From: an uncultured Clostridium sp.
GTDB taxonomy: Bacteria; Bacillota; Clostridia; Clostridiales; Clostridiaceae
Assembly: GCA_934746015.1 (NCBI GenBank)
Contig: CAKVEW010000058.1
Span: 1-13,452, forward strand
DNA length: 13,452 nt
Direction of reading: 5' to 3'
Notes under the pieces: generated by a model
The model's input: only the letters and a program-made list of their open reading frames with translations
Told to the model about the DNA's origin: nothing
The model's database searches: none
Shown: positions 13,425 through 13,452 of the stretch, piece by piece
Position numbering within the stretch: position 1 is the stretch's first letter
How the letters are laid out: each line of letters begins with the position of its first letter
Made by a program: the position numbers and the translations under genes

Positions 13425-13452
13425 CATAATTATTTGATGATTATTTATTTTC

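Larger units (their letters stand above)
13033..13452. other. AT-rich region without an intact gene
   Basis: About 400 nt carry no complete ORF. They hold a possible decayed minus-strand gene (13177-13310), a 15-bp hairpin (13317-13364) and a set of CAACAT/ATGTTG repeats overlapping a TTGACA element (13385-13424), each listed separately. The stretch 13045-13176 is plain AT-rich sequence, probably leader or promoter DNA for the 12361-13032 gene. Confidence 0.5.

Noticed and set aside
1..13452. CRISPR array, tRNA, rRNA, insertion sequence or integrase
   Set aside because: No regularly spaced repeats, no cloverleaf or rRNA-like GC-rich segments, and no transposase or recombinase coding sequence were seen.

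Overview
The window looks like chromosome of a low-GC Firmicute, most probably a Clostridium sensu stricto. It is very AT-rich. Coding strands use A/T-ending codons, Shine-Dalgarno (SD) sites are strong (AGGAGG, GGAGGGG), and intrinsic terminators are simple. The uracil permease, FtnA-type ferritin, DUF434 protein and BRO-type antirepressor fit that group. All genes except the BRO gene (3317-3943) read on the minus strand.

Layout. (1) 1-1700: a UraA-type uracil permease with its own promoter, its own terminator, and a 5'-UTR hairpin whose loop matches the PyrR-binding loop, so translation is probably repressed when UMP is high. (2) 1735-3943: a ParA-like ATPase with a small basic partner, divergent from a phage-type BRO-N/KilAC antirepressor. 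This reads as a small plasmid- or phage-derived cassette. (3) 3996-5340: a DUF434 protein and a complete FtnA-type ferritin. (4) 5791-8588: a large carboxylate/ion-type transporter, then a two-gene operon of membrane proteins (one with a zinc ribbon) that both end in SHOCT-like helical hairpins. (5) 8715-12214: a tightly coupled three-gene operon, a GHKL (MutL/MORC/Hsp90-type) ATPase followed by two unrecognised proteins. Its organisation resembles MORC-type accessory and defence operons, and it is the best candidate for an undescribed system here. (6) 12361-13032: a hypothetical protein with an N-terminal four-cysteine motif. (7) 13045-13452: no intact gene, only a possible decayed gene, a long hairpin and a cluster of short inverted/direct repeats.

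How the genes work together. Regions 1, 3 and 4 look like ordinary housekeeping or stress genes (pyrimidine uptake, iron storage, transport). Regions 2 and 5-6 look accessory. In the GHKL operon the coding ends and starts are separated by 1 nt or overlap by 11 nt, so the three proteins are probably made together and may form a complex. No nuclease, helicase, methyltransferase, transposase or integrase is visible with them, so a defence role is inference.

Several start codons are placed downstream of the longest possible ORF because the upstream GTG or ATG lies inside or before the SD site (7188, 8070, 10302, 12214, 13032). Three related terminator hairpins (3946, 5745, 7309) share sequence with compensatory base changes and form a small dispersed repeat family.
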